From contig NZ_CP093361.1 of the NCBI RefSeq assembly GCF_023380205.1, positions 1,116,001-1,180,000 of the forward strand: a stretch of 64,000 nt of DNA, read 5' to 3'. The stretch comes from Nicoliella spurrieriana (GTDB lineage: Bacteria > Bacillota > Bacilli > Lactobacillales > Lactobacillaceae). Of this stretch, positions 1-8,156 are shown one piece after another; within the stretch, counting starts at the first letter, position 1, and every line of letters begins with the position of its first letter. The notes beneath the pieces were generated by a model. The model made no database searches, was not told where the DNA came from, and worked only from the letters and a program-made list of their open reading frames with translations. The position numbers and the translations under genes were made by a program.

Positions 1-1
1 A

Positions 2-259
2 TTAAGGGCTGATGTTTTAAAAGCAGGTCATCATGGAAGTAAAACCTCGAGTGCTCCTGAATTCTTAAATCAATTGAGTCCAAAGGTTGCAATTATTTCC
101 GCTGGTCGAAATAATCGGTATGGACATCCTAATTCTGACGTAATTAAATTATTTAACCAAAAACGAATTAAGATTTATAATACCCAAATTGACGGGATGA
201 TTTCATATCATTACGGTGGATTTAATGGTGGCGAATTTAAAACTTATATGGAGAGGTGA
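2..259 (+). CDS. comEC: ComEC/Rec2 competence protein, C-terminal end (partial)
   Basis: This is the last 85 codons of a gene that begins before the window. The visible residues include LKAGHHGSKTSS and IISAGRNNRYGHP, the hallmark end of the metallo-beta-lactamase-like domain of ComEC, the membrane channel that carries single-stranded DNA into competent cells. In that family this domain is thought to help process incoming DNA. The N-terminal part and the membrane channel are outside the window. The stop at 257-259 is followed after 4 bases by holA, the usual neighbour in lactobacilli, so the two are probably co-transcribed. Whether the organism is competent cannot be judged here. Confidence 0.9.
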   Translation, partial: LRADVLKAGHHGSKTSSAPEFLNQLSPKVAIISAGRNNRYGHPNSDVIKLFNQKRIKIYNTQIDGMISYHYGGFNGGEFKTYMER

Positions 260-263
260 GCAA

Positions 264-1277
264 GTGAATTATTATGAAATAAGTGATCAAGTTAAAAATA
301 GGAATCTAAAATCACTGTATTTAATTACTGGCAAGCAGGAGTATTTGATTGACCAACTAAAAAATCAATTTATTAATGTAATCCCAAAGGACGAACGAAC
401 AATGAATTTTGCAAGTTACGATATGGAAACCACTCCACTGGATGATGCAATGAATGATGCAATGTCTGCACCTTTTTTTGGTGAACACCGGTTGGTGATT
501 ATAAATAATCCATTATTTTTAACTGGTGAAAAAAGTAAAAATAAGATCGATCATGATATTGATTCTCTTTTAAAATACATTCAAAAACCAATGCCTTCAA
601 CTATTTTAGTGATAATTGCTCCTTATGAAAAATTAGATGCTAGAAAAAAGATTGTTAAACAATTAAAAAAAGCTGCTGTTCAAGTAGATTTACAGTCAGT
701 AAATGAATTTGAAACTAAGCAATATGTAAATACTTTTTTAAATCAACATGGATATCAAATTGATTCGCGTGTTATGGACCAATTAATTCAAAGAACTGAT
801 GGTCAATTATCTGCTATTATGAGTGATTTACCTAAGGTGATGATATATTGCCATCAAGATAAACAAATAACTACTAATGCAGTTAATAGTCTGGTGACTA
901 AGACTTTAAATCAAAATATTTTTACCCTTGTTGATATGGTATTAAGAAAACAAACAACATATGCGGTAAGTCTATATCAAGAACTAATAATGGAGGGCCA
1001 GTCCTCCATTCAAATCAATGCTGTTTTATTAGGTCAATTTAGATTATTATTGCAGGTATTGGTGCTTAGTAAATATGGATATAGTCAGGGAAAATTGGCA
1101 AGTGCACTAAAAGTACACCCATTTCGGGTTAAATTAGCGATGCAAACGATTCGTAAATATCATTTTACAGAGTTAAAACGTGCCTTTTTAGGATTAAGTG
1201 ATATTGAAAAACAGTTAAAAAGTACTAATGAATCACCAGAACTACTTTTTGAAATGTTTATGTTAAAATTTGCATAA
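264..1277 (+). CDS. holA: DNA polymerase III delta subunit (clamp-loader subunit HolA)
   Basis: A 337-residue protein of the HolA/YqeN family. Delta opens the beta sliding clamp within the clamp loader during replication. Family features visible are an N-terminal stretch YLITGKQEYLID, a middle region with IIAPYEKLDARKKIVKQLKK, and a helical C-terminus ending LLFEMFMLKFA. I place the start at GTG 264, because GAGAGGTGAG at 251-260 is a good ribosome binding site just ahead and the protein then begins as NYYEISDQ. Longer readings would run back into comEC. It lies 4 bases after comEC and is probably its operon partner. A strong hairpin at 1317-1358 follows. Confidence 0.9.
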   Translation: MNYYEISDQVKNRNLKSLYLITGKQEYLIDQLKNQFINVIPKDERTMNFASYDMETTPLDDAMNDAMSAPFFGEHRLVIINNPLFLTGEKSKNKIDHDIDSLLKYIQKPMPSTILVIIAPYEKLDARKKIVKQLKKAAVQVDLQSVNEFETKQYVNTFLNQHGYQIDSRVMDQLIQRTDGQLSAIMSDLPKVMIYCHQDKQITTNAVNSLVTKTLNQNIFTLVDMVLRKQTTYAVSLYQELIMEGQSSIQINAVLLGQFRLLLQVLVLSKYGYSQGKLASALKVHPFRVKLAMQTIRKYHFTELKRAFLGLSDIEKQLKSTNESPELLFEMFMLKFA

Positions 1278-1316
1278 TAAAAATGGGTTTTGATATAATA
1301 TGGATCCTATTAAATA

Positions 1317-1358
1317 AACAGACCATAATAAGAGTTTTTACTTATTATGGCCTGTTTT
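1317..1358. terminator. Intrinsic terminator between convergent holA and rpsT
   Basis: Inverted repeat: AACAG at 1317-1321 with CTGTT at 1352-1356, and CCATAATAAG at 1323-1332 with CTTATTATGG at 1341-1350, separated by one A/C mismatch and closed by an 8-base loop. TTTT follows on the plus strand, so it should end comEC-holA transcripts. The minus-strand side is also T-rich, so it may work both ways. Confidence 0.7.
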
Positions 1359-1424
1359 ACTTTGTGAAATATAAAAAATGATTCCAGGCAGAAGAGATTA
1401 TTATTCTTCTACTCAGAACCATTG

Positions 1425-1457
1425 ATTTTAAGGAGTTATGCTGTAATTCCTTAAAAT
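1425..1457. repeat. Near-perfect 33-bp inverted repeat
   Basis: ATTTTAAGGA (1425-1434) is matched by TCCTTAAAAT (1448-1457). A G/T pair and TTA/TAA extend the stem inward, leaving a 5-base loop. It abuts the rpsT terminator stem directly. It has no run of T beyond it, so it does not look like an ordinary terminator. Its function is not known. Confidence 0.6.
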
Positions 1458-1486
1458 AAAAAGCCCAGTCATGAGCTGAGCTTTTT
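1458..1486 (-). terminator. Intrinsic terminator of rpsT
   Basis: Read on the minus strand just after the rpsT stop: AAAAAGC (1458-1464) pairs with GCTTTTT (1480-1486), with CAG/CTG inside, ending in a T run. It begins 2 bases after the stop codon. Confidence 0.8.
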
Positions 1487-1487
1487 A

Positions 1488-1742
1488 TTACTTATTAAAA
1501 AGTCTAGTAAGACGAGACTTATCACGACTAGCCTTGTTAGCTTTGATTAAACCTTTTGATTTAACGTGGTCAATCTTGCTAATGGCAGCCTTGAAAGTTT
1601 CTTCAAGATTATCAGAACCAGTTGCTTGAGCTTTTTCAAACTTCTTGATAGCATTTCTCATTGCACTCTTTTGAACAATGTTTTCTTTTTCTGCTTTTTC
1701 ATTAGTCTTAACACGCTTGATAGCGGATTTAATTACTGGCAT
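1488..1742 (-). CDS. rpsT: Small ribosomal subunit protein bS20
   Basis: An 84-residue, strongly basic protein. The sequence [18 protein letters not shown] and the later [18 protein letters not shown] match bacterial S20, which binds 16S rRNA early in 30S assembly. The start is ATG at 1742-1740, with GGAGGTGA a few bases ahead; an in-frame GTG/TTG extension upstream would place residues before the ribosome binding site and is rejected. The gene stands alone with its own promoter and terminator. Such an isolated rpsT next to holA and divergent from rpsO is usual in lactobacilli. Confidence 0.95.
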   Translation of the reverse strand: MPVIKSAIKRVKTNEKAEKENIVQKSAMRNAIKKFEKAQATGSDNLEETFKAAISKIDHVKSKGLIKANKASRDKSRLTRLFNK

Positions 1743-1791
1743 GATTTCACCTCCAAATACGAAGTAATTGTCCATAATTCAACACTTTTTT

Positions 1792-1820
1792 ATTATACAT
1801 ACTCATTATCCCAATTGCAA
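1792..1820 (-). promoter_or_regulatory. Promoter of rpsT
   Basis: On the minus strand, TTGCAA (1820-1815), a 17-base spacer, and TATAAT (1797-1792), about 50 bases ahead of the start codon. A near-consensus housekeeping promoter. Confidence 0.75.
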
Positions 1821-1868
1821 TAGAATTAGATAAATCAGGGCTAATGATACAATTAAATAAAAAAATGG

Positions 1869-1897
1869 TTGAATAAAGTGTGATTATTTAGTATTAT
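1869..1897 (+). promoter_or_regulatory. Promoter of rpsO
   Basis: TTGAAT (1869-1874), a 17-base spacer and TATTAT (1892-1897). It predicts a 5' leader of about 90 bases before the rpsO start. Confidence 0.65.
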
Positions 1898-1932
1898 GTA
1901 TAGGTAAAACAATTTTAACCTTAACTTAGTTT

Positions 1933-1988
1933 TCCACCGTCTCACTGGTGATTACTCAGTAATAGGTGTTTATAAATGAAAGGTGGGA
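1933..1988 (+). promoter_or_regulatory. Candidate S15-binding leader of rpsO
   Basis: CCACC at 1934-1938 is complementary to GGTGG at 1982-1986, which is the core of the rpsO ribosome binding site. Between them lies a small hairpin, ATTAC/GTAAT. Pairing would close the ribosome binding site. rpsO leaders bound by S15 are known in other bacteria, including Gram-positives; that this one binds S15 is an inference from position and pairing. Confidence 0.5.
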
Positions 1989-1994
1989 TTTTTT

Positions 1995-2264
1995 ATGGCT
2001 CTTACACAAGAACATAAAAACGAAATTATCAAGAAATATGCTCGTCACGAAGGTGACACTGGTTCAGCAGAAGTACAAATCGCGGTTTTAACTGCTGATA
2101 TTAATGAAATTAATAATCACATGAAAGCACACAAAAAAGACTTTCATTCACAACGTGGATTAATGAAAAAAATCGGGCATCGTCGTAATCTAATTGCTTA
2201 TTTACGTAATAAGGATGTACAACGTTACCGTGAATTAATTAACAGCCTTGGCCTACGTCGTTAA
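1995..2264 (+). CDS. rpsO: Small ribosomal subunit protein uS15
   Basis: An 89-residue protein with the S15 signature: [19 protein letters not shown], then [30 protein letters not shown]15 binds the central domain of 16S rRNA and starts assembly of the platform. The start is ATG 1995, preceded by GGTGGGA at 1982-1988; an earlier in-frame GTG at 1983 lies within the ribosome binding site and is rejected. It has its own promoter and a strong terminator, and is followed by an RNase J gene, an order common in lactobacilli. Confidence 0.97.
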   Translation: MALTQEHKNEIIKKYARHEGDTGSAEVQIAVLTADINEINNHMKAHKKDFHSQRGLMKKIGHRRNLIAYLRNKDVQRYRELINSLGLRR

Positions 2265-2276
2265 TACTGTTAAGAG

Positions 2277-2306
2277 GCGGATTGCATTAATGCAGTCCGC
2301 TTTTTT
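2277..2306 (+). terminator. Intrinsic terminator of rpsO
   Basis: GCGGA (2277-2281) pairs with TCCGC (2296-2300), with TGCATTAATGCA self-complementary inside, followed by six T (2301-2306). Confidence 0.9.
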
Positions 2307-2400
2307 AATACATAATAATCCGTTCAGTTTTAAAGTATGATAAAATAATTCATAGATATTATGAACGTGATTAAAAAAGAAATAATTTCTGAGGTGAACT

Positions 2401-4131
2401 ATGAAGGAAAAGGTAAAAATTATTCCACTTGGTGGGGTAAGAGAAGATGGTGAAAATTTGTACGCCGTTGATATTAATGACGGTATTTATGTGCTTGACT
2501 GTGGATTAAAGTATCCTGAAAATGAAATGTTAGGAATTGATTTTGTGATTCCTGATATGACCTATTTAAGGGAAAATCGTGATCGTATCGTAGGGGTCTT
2601 TTTAACTCATGGACATGCTGATGCAATTGGTGCATTACCATACTTCTTAGCTGATTTTGATGTTCCAGTTTTTGGTTCTGAGTTAACGATTGCTTTGGCA
2701 AAATTGTTAGTTAAGGATAATAAGGGAAGCAGTAAGTTCAATAATTTTAATGTCATTAATGAAGACAGTGAGATTATTTTTGATGATGCTACGGTTACAT
2801 TTTTCAAAACGACCCACTCAATTCCTGAATCAATGGGAATTGTTCTTGATACTAAATTTGGTAAAATTGTCTATACTGGTGATTTTAAATTTGATCAAAC
2901 TGCATCTGAGGACTATCAAACTGACTATGCAACCCTAGGTGATATTGGTCGTAGTGGTGTATTAGCATTATTAAGTGATTCTTCTAATGCTGAAAATCCA
3001 AATCAAAGTACGAATGAGCGCAAAATTGCTAATTACATTGATAGTACCTTTGCATACAACGATAGTAGAATTATTGTTGCTTGTGCCGCTTACAATATTT
3101 TACGAATTCAGCAGGTGTTTAATGCTGCTGCCAAAAGTGATCGTAAGGTATTTTTAACTAATCAAAATTTAGAGAAAATTGTCAATACAGCCATGAAATT
3201 AAAAAAGCTGCATCTTCCTAAAAAGGATTTATTGATTTCAAAAGTTTCTGAATTAGATAAATTGGATCCATCTGAAACTGTAATCTTACAAACTGGTAAG
3301 ATGGGTGAACCAATCAAGGCATTGCAAAGAATGACTAGTAAACAATCTAATAATAATCCAATCAGCATTAAAAAGGGTGATTTAGTATTAATCGCAACTA
3401 CTCCTGCACCCGCAATGGAAACAAATGTTGCTAGAACTCGTGATATGATTTATAAGGCCGATGCTGAAGTCAAAATGATTTCAGACGATATTAAGTCTTC
3501 GGGAGATGCTAGTCAAGAAGATTTACAGTTTATGTTAAATGTTCTTAAACCCAAGTATTTAATTCCAGTTCAGGGTGAGTACCGGATGCTAGAAGCGCAT
3601 GCTGGTGTTGCTGAGGAAGTTGGTTTCCCAGAAAAGAATATTTTCATTCCAGCCAAGGGAGACGTTTTGGAATACGATGGCAATAAGATGATCAGGGCTA
3701 ATGGTGTCGATGCCGGTGACGTCATGATTGATGGAATTGGTGTTGGTGATATTGGAAACATTGTCCTACGTGATCGTAAGGTATTATCAGAAGATGGTAT
3801 TTTTGTGGTTGTAGTTACAATTAATAGAAAGAAAAAGACTGTAATTGCACAACCAAAGATTACTTCACGTGGGTTTATCTATGTTAAGGCTAATAAGTCA
3901 CTTATGAACGAAGCTTCTAAGATTGTTTATGATGCTGTTCAGTACAATTTAGATAATAAGGAATTTGATTGGGGACACTTGAAACAAGACGTCCGTGATA
4001 AATTAAGCTCATTCTTATTTGATAAGACCAAGCGGCGTCCAGTTATTTTACCGGTCATTATGGAAGTTCATCAACATCATAAGGGACATAAAGGTAGTAA
4101 AAGAGGAACCAGTCCGAAGGGTAATAACTAA
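2401..4131 (+). CDS. rnjB: Ribonuclease J, probably the J2 paralogue
   Basis: A 576-residue beta-CASP metallo-beta-lactamase ribonuclease. RNase J enzymes process and degrade mRNA 5' to 3' and by internal cuts, and J1 and J2 form a complex. Visible features are IIPLGGVRE at the N-terminus, the metal motif LTHGHADAIG (His70, His72, Asp74), YTGDF and a C-terminal basic tail. The motif normally reads H-x-H-x-D-H in active J1; here the last histidine is Ala75. Weakened metal sites are typical of J2, so I assign J2 by this criterion and by its place after rpsO. J1 should be elsewhere in the genome. RNase J1 of reduced activity is the alternative. Confidence 0.8.
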   Translation: MKEKVKIIPLGGVREDGENLYAVDINDGIYVLDCGLKYPENEMLGIDFVIPDMTYLRENRDRIVGVFLTHGHADAIGALPYFLADFDVPVFGSELTIALAKLLVKDNKGSSKFNNFNVINEDSEIIFDDATVTFFKTTHSIPESMGIVLDTKFGKIVYTGDFKFDQTASEDYQTDYATLGDIGRSGVLALLSDSSNAENPNQSTNERKIANYIDSTFAYNDSRIIVACAAYNILRIQQVFNAAAKSDRKVFLTNQNLEKIVNTAMKLKKLHLPKKDLLISKVSELDKLDPSETVILQTGKMGEPIKALQRMTSKQSNNNPISIKKGDLVLIATTPAPAMETNVARTRDMIYKADAEVKMISDDIKSSGDASQEDLQFMLNVLKPKYLIPVQGEYRMLEAHAGVAEEVGFPEKNIFIPAKGDVLEYDGNKMIRANGVDAGDVMIDGIGVGDIGNIVLRDRKVLSEDGIFVVVVTINRKKKTVIAQPKITSRGFIYVKANKSLMNEASKIVYDAVQYNLDNKEFDWGHLKQDVRDKLSSFLFDKTKRRPVILPVIMEVHQHHKGHKGSKRGTSPKGNN

Positions 4132-4147
4132 AAGGTGGAATTATTAG

Positions 4148-5062
4148 TTGGATAATCAAAGCCTGTGGCAATCAATTTATCAAAACTTGGATGCGCATCA
4201 TTATTTATTAGCAATTAATGATTTAAAAAAAATTTATAAAGATGATCCGTCTTTAAAAGTAAATCAAATTTTGGTGAAAACGCTATTTAATAATGGAGAT
4301 TATCTTGCTGCTAAGGAGTATTTACTAGAACGAATTAATGATTACCAAAATTCTGAAGAAGATTTTAAATTAATGATTAATATTTTTAAATTTAATCATA
4401 ATTTTGTTCAGGCGCAAATTATAATTAATTCAATCAGAAACAAGTCGTTTAAATTAGATGTGCAAAATGATTTTAATCATTTTCAAGCTGACTATAAATC
4501 TGAAAATGATGAGCTGATTAATAAATTGGAAAATGATTTATTTCATATTGGTGGTAAAAAATTATCAAATCAGCAAATAATTATTACTGAATCAATGAAT
4601 TTACCAGTCAGTAATTACTTTGATGGTGCTCAGGGAGCATTATTAGACCCATTTTTATATCCGGCAATTCGATTTAACATATTAGATATTCTTCGGGAGT
4701 TACAGATTAATCAATCCATTAACATTAAGTGGATTGATAAAAAAGCTCATTCGATTAATCCCATTGATTTATTACCACTTGCTAAAACTAAAAGCGCAGT
4801 AAACATTTTTTCGATTATTAATAGCATGTTTGGACAGCAATCACCGATTGTTTTTCAAAATATGCTAAAAACATTCAGTCTTTTCTTGGCTTACTTATAT
4901 CCATTTAACGATGATGTTATTACTGATTATAGTCGATGGGTTGAAGTCGCTTATCAATTGCAAATCGGAAACCAGATTGATCTTCATCACTGTGATGAAG
5001 ATTATCGATTAATATATGAATGGCAGTTAAGACTATTAAAGATGGTTGATTCAATAAAATAA
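4148..5062 (+). CDS. Helical-repeat (TPR-like) protein of unknown function
   Basis: A 304-residue protein starting at TTG 4148, 9 bases after AGGTGG (4133-4138) and 16 bases after the rnj stop. The first 100 residues form helix pairs of the kind seen in tetratricopeptide repeats, for example DAHHYLLAINDLKKIYKDDP and FNNGDYLAAKEYLLERI. The rest is not recognisable by eye. There is no signal peptide or membrane segment. The gene is probably co-transcribed with rnj, and a link with RNA decay is only a guess from position. The coding DNA is very AT-rich even for this window. Confidence 0.7.
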   Translation: MDNQSLWQSIYQNLDAHHYLLAINDLKKIYKDDPSLKVNQILVKTLFNNGDYLAAKEYLLERINDYQNSEEDFKLMINIFKFNHNFVQAQIIINSIRNKSFKLDVQNDFNHFQADYKSENDELINKLENDLFHIGGKKLSNQQIIITESMNLPVSNYFDGAQGALLDPFLYPAIRFNILDILRELQINQSINIKWIDKKAHSINPIDLLPLAKTKSAVNIFSIINSMFGQQSPIVFQNMLKTFSLFLAYLYPFNDDVITDYSRWVEVAYQLQIGNQIDLHHCDEDYRLIYEWQLRLLKMVDSIK

Positions 5063-5063
5063 C

Positions 5064-5092
5064 TTGACAATTCATTGAAAAATTGATTTAAT
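5064..5092 (+). promoter_or_regulatory. Candidate distal promoter of tuf
   Basis: TTGACA (5064-5069), 17 bases, TTTAAT (5087-5092), just after the stop of the upstream gene. The first of three candidate promoters. TTGACAATT here is also the left arm of an inverted repeat with AATTGTC at 5096-5102. Confidence 0.5.
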
Positions 5093-5120
5093 CTAAATTG
5101 TCGAAATATTTATTTATGTG

Positions 5121-5149
5121 TTTACAAACAACAATGGAATAGATATAAT
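5121..5149 (+). promoter_or_regulatory. Main candidate promoter of tuf
   Basis: TTTACA (5121-5126), 17 bases, TATAAT (5144-5149). Close to consensus, with an AT-rich region upstream. Confidence 0.75.
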
Positions 5150-5183
5150 ATTATAGGATATTCTTCTTGAGAGCGATACAACT

Positions 5184-5211
5184 TTGTATTTTTGAGAAGA
5201 TGTAGTATAAT
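5184..5211 (+). promoter_or_regulatory. Proximal candidate promoter of tuf
   Basis: TTGTAT (5184-5189), 16 bases, TATAAT (5206-5211). The leader after it carries a small hairpin, GTATCG (5225-5230) with CGATAC (5239-5244), ahead of the ribosome binding site AGGAGG at 5263-5268. Confidence 0.6.
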
Positions 5212-5276
5212 AATACTAAAAGATGTATCGTGGTTTCGCGATACTAGTCTTTCGAAAATAACAGGAGGTTTCATTA

Positions 5277-6464
5277 ATGGCAAAAGAACATTATGAAAGA
5301 ACAAAACCCCATGTAAATATTGGTACTATTGGCCATATTGATCATGGTAAGACTACTTTAACTGCAGCTATCACTAAGGTTTTAGCTGACAGAGGTTTGG
5401 CAAAGGCAGAAGATTACGCTGATATCGATGCTGCGCCTGAAGAACGTGAACGTGGTATCACGATCAACACTGCTCACGTTGAATACGAAACTGAAAAGCG
5501 TCACTATGCTCACGTTGATGCTCCAGGACATGCTGATTACATTAAGAACATGATTACTGGTGCTGCTCAAATGGATGGTGCTATCTTGGTTGTTGCTGCA
5601 ACTGATGGTCCTATGCCACAAACTCGTGAACACATCCTTCTTGCTCGCCAAGTTGGTGTTGAATACATCGTTGTATTCTTAAACAAGACTGATTTAGTTG
5701 ATGATGACGAATTAGTTGACTTGGTTGAAATGGAAGTTCGTGAATTACTTTCAGAATACGATTACCCTGGTGATGATATTCCTGTTGTTCGTGGTTCAGC
5801 TCTTAAAGCTTTACAAGGTGACGAAGAACAAGAAAAAGTTATCTTGAAGTTAATGGACATCGTTGACGAATACATTCCAACTCCAGAACGTGATGACAGC
5901 AAGCCATTCTTAATGCCTGTTGAAGATGTATTCTCAATCACTGGTCGTGGTACTGTTGCTTCCGGTCGTATCGATCGTGGTAAGATTGGTGTTGGTGACC
6001 CTGTTGAAATCGTTGGTCTTACTGACGAAGCATTGAAGTCTACTGTTACTGGACTTGAAATGTTCCGTAAGACTCTTGACGAAGGGGAAGCCGGAGATAA
6101 CGTTGGGGTATTACTTCGTGGTGTTGACCGTGACCAAGTTGTTCGTGGACAAGTTTTAGCTGCTCCAGGTTCAATTAAGACTCACAAGAAGTTTACTGGT
6201 CAAGTTTATATCTTGAGTAAAGAAGAAGGTGGACGTCATACTCCATTCTTCTCAAACTACCGTCCACAATTCTACTTCCATACTACCGATGTTACTGGTG
6301 TTATCGAACTAGAAGATGGTGTTGAAATGGTTATGCCTGGTGATAACGTTACTTTCCACGTTGATTTAACTAAGCCAGTTGCCATTGAAAACGGTACTAA
6401 GTTTACCATCCGTGAAGGTGGACATACTGTTGGTGCCGGTGTTGTTTCTGATATTGATGACTAA
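5277..6464 (+). CDS. tuf: Translation elongation factor Tu
   Basis: A 395-residue EF-Tu, full length. It brings aminoacyl-tRNA to the ribosome as a GTP complex. The GTP-binding motifs are complete: GHIDHGKT near residue 20, DAPGH, and NKTD. The C-terminal barrel ends [16 protein letters not shown]. The start ATG follows AGGAGG by 8 bases. The gene is transcribed alone from up to three promoters and ends in a strong terminator, as expected for one of the most abundant proteins. Codon use is visibly more biased (GGT, GAA, CGT) than in neighbouring genes, in line with high expression. Confidence 0.98.
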   Translation: MAKEHYERTKPHVNIGTIGHIDHGKTTLTAAITKVLADRGLAKAEDYADIDAAPEERERGITINTAHVEYETEKRHYAHVDAPGHADYIKNMITGAAQMDGAILVVAATDGPMPQTREHILLARQVGVEYIVVFLNKTDLVDDDELVDLVEMEVRELLSEYDYPGDDIPVVRGSALKALQGDEEQEKVILKLMDIVDEYIPTPERDDSKPFLMPVEDVFSITGRGTVASGRIDRGKIGVGDPVEIVGLTDEALKSTVTGLEMFRKTLDEGEAGDNVGVLLRGVDRDQVVRGQVLAAPGSIKTHKKFTGQVYILSKEEGGRHTPFFSNYRPQFYFHTTDVTGVIELEDGVEMVMPGDNVTFHVDLTKPVAIENGTKFTIREGGHTVGAGVVSDIDD

Positions 6465-6482
6465 TTTTTAGATAATAACACT

Positions 6483-6518
6483 AAAAAGTTCGGAGCTTTT
6501 GCTTCGAGCTTTTTTTTT
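6483..6518 (+). terminator. Intrinsic terminator of tuf
   Basis: AGTTCGGAGC pairs with GCTTCGAGCT (two G-U pairs) around a TTTT loop, followed by eight T. Confidence 0.9.
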
Positions 6519-6556
6519 ACAAATGATTAATATTCAAATTCATTTAGATGCTTTAA

Positions 6557-6585
6557 TTGCTTGATTTTAGCTAAGATGGTATACT
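6557..6585 (+). promoter_or_regulatory. Promoter of tig
   Basis: TTGCTT (6557-6562), 17 bases, TATACT (6580-6585). It implies an untranslated leader of about 110 bases. Confidence 0.6.
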
Positions 6586-6608
6586 TTTAGATGTAGTTAT
6601 TAAGGACT

Positions 6609-6663
6609 TACTAATTATTTTAATTAGTATTTTAACGAAGTTACTTGATCAACAATCAAGTAA
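6609..6663 (+). promoter_or_regulatory. Two tandem perfect hairpins in the tig leader
   Basis: Hairpin 1: TACTAATT (6609-6616) with AATTAGTA (6622-6629), loop of 5. Hairpin 2: TTACTTGAT (6641-6649) with ATCAAGTAA (6655-6663), loop of 5. Neither is followed by a T run. They may protect the mRNA or mark a protein site; the function is not known. Confidence 0.5.
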
Positions 6664-6702
6664 ATTAATTTAATAATAAATTTTCATGTCGGAGGGAATA
6701 GA

Positions 6703-8019
6703 ATGTCTGCAAAATGGGAAAAGAAAGGTACTAATGATGGAGAATTAACTTTCGAAATTGGTACTGATAAAATTAAGGAAGGTTTAGATAAGGCTTTCCA
6801 AAAGAACAAGAAGAACGTTAATATCCCGGGATTTCGTAAGGGTAAAGTTTCACGTCAAATTTTTAATGAAATGTATGGTGAAGAATCACTATACCAAGAT
6901 GCTTTAAACATTTTACTTCCAGAAGCTTACAGCAATGCCGTTGAAGAAGCTGGAATTGAACCCGTTGCTCAACCACAAGTTGACGTTGAATCACTTGAAA
7001 AGGGTAAGCCTTGGGTATTAAAAGCAGTTGTTACTGTAAAGCCAGAAGTTAAACTTGGTGAATACAAGGGAATTTCAGTTGAAAAACAAAATACTCGTGT
7101 ATACAAGAAGGATATTGATGAATCAATCGAAAAGAAGCGTCAATCACAAGCTGAATTGGTTCTTAAAGAAGACAAGCCAGCTGCAGAAGGCGATACAGTA
7201 ATTATTGACTTTGATGGTTATGTTGACGGTAAGCAATTTGATGGTGGAAAAGCTAATAATTACTCTCTAGAATTAGGTTCACATTCATTCATCGATAACT
7301 TTGAAGACCAATTAGTTGGTCATAAAGCTGGAGACGACGTTGATGTTAATGTTACCTTCCCTGATGATTACCAAGCTAAGGAATTAGAAGGTAAGAAGGC
7401 TACCTTTAAGGTTAAGATTCATGAAGTTAAGGAAAAGCAATTACCAAAACTTGATGATGAATTTGCTAAGGATGTTGACGAAGATGTTGATAGCTTAGAC
7501 GAATTAAAGGAAAAGGTAAAGGCTCAACTTAAGGATGAAAAGGAAACTGAAGCTAAAAACAACGTTGAAGATGAAGCAATTAGCGGCGCCGTTGATAATG
7601 CTGAAGTAAAAGAAATCCCTCAAGCAATGATTGATGAAGATACTGAACGTCAAATGGATCAATACCTTGCTAATATGCAACAACAAGGGATTAATGCTCA
7701 AATGTATTTCCAACTTACTGGAACTAGTAAGGAAGACCTTAAGAAGCAATTTGCTGATGGCGCTAGTCGTCGAGTAAAAACTAACTTGGTTCTTGAAGCG
7801 ATTGTTGAAGCTGAAAACATTAAGCCAACTGAAGATGAAGTTAAAGAAGAAGTTGCTACTTTAGCTAAACAATATGGTATGAAAGAGTCTGCAATTAAGA
7901 GTGCATTATCAGAAGATATGCTTAAACATGATATTGCAATCCAAAGTGCTGTTAAATTAATTACTGATAGCGCAAAGCAAGATAAGCCTGCTAGCAAGAC
8001 AAGTGATAGTGAAAAATAA
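6703..8019 (+). CDS. tig: Trigger factor (ribosome-associated chaperone, peptidyl-prolyl isomerase)
   Basis: A 438-residue trigger factor. It binds the ribosome exit site and shields new polypeptides. The N-terminal ribosome-binding domain contains [13 protein letters not shown], close to the canonical GFRxGKxP docking loop. A middle FKBP-type domain follows ([20 protein letters not shown]), then a long helical chaperone domain and a charged tail. Lysine and acidic residues are abundant. It sits between tuf and clpX, the order usual in lactobacilli, with its own promoter and terminator. Confidence 0.96.
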   Translation: MSAKWEKKGTNDGELTFEIGTDKIKEGLDKAFQKNKKNVNIPGFRKGKVSRQIFNEMYGEESLYQDALNILLPEAYSNAVEEAGIEPVAQPQVDVESLEKGKPWVLKAVVTVKPEVKLGEYKGISVEKQNTRVYKKDIDESIEKKRQSQAELVLKEDKPAAEGDTVIIDFDGYVDGKQFDGGKANNYSLELGSHSFIDNFEDQLVGHKAGDDVDVNVTFPDDYQAKELEGKKATFKVKIHEVKEKQLPKLDDEFAKDVDEDVDSLDELKEKVKAQLKDEKETEAKNNVEDEAISGAVDNAEVKEIPQAMIDEDTERQMDQYLANMQQQGINAQMYFQLTGTSKEDLKKQFADGASRRVKTNLVLEAIVEAENIKPTEDEVKEEVATLAKQYGMKESAIKSALSEDMLKHDIAIQSAVKLITDSAKQDKPASKTSDSEK

Positions 8020-8030
8020 TATTTCTTGAT

Positions 8031-8067
8031 AAAAAACCAGTTGGCATTGATTGCTAACTGGTTTTTT
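8031..8067 (+). terminator. Intrinsic terminator of tig
   Basis: AAAAAACCAGTT (8031-8042) pairs with AACTGGTTTTTT (8056-8067), ending in six T. Confidence 0.9.
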
Positions 8068-8156
8068 ATTTCAAGCTAATTATTTCAACTGTGCAATAAA
8101 TTATGATATAGTGTTGAAACTGATGTTTATAAATTAATGATGTGAGGTGGATTCAT

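Noticed and set aside
216-263. A longer holA beginning at 216 within comEC
   Set aside because: The SD GAGAGGTGAG points to GTG 264, and the extra residues are the out-of-frame comEC end.
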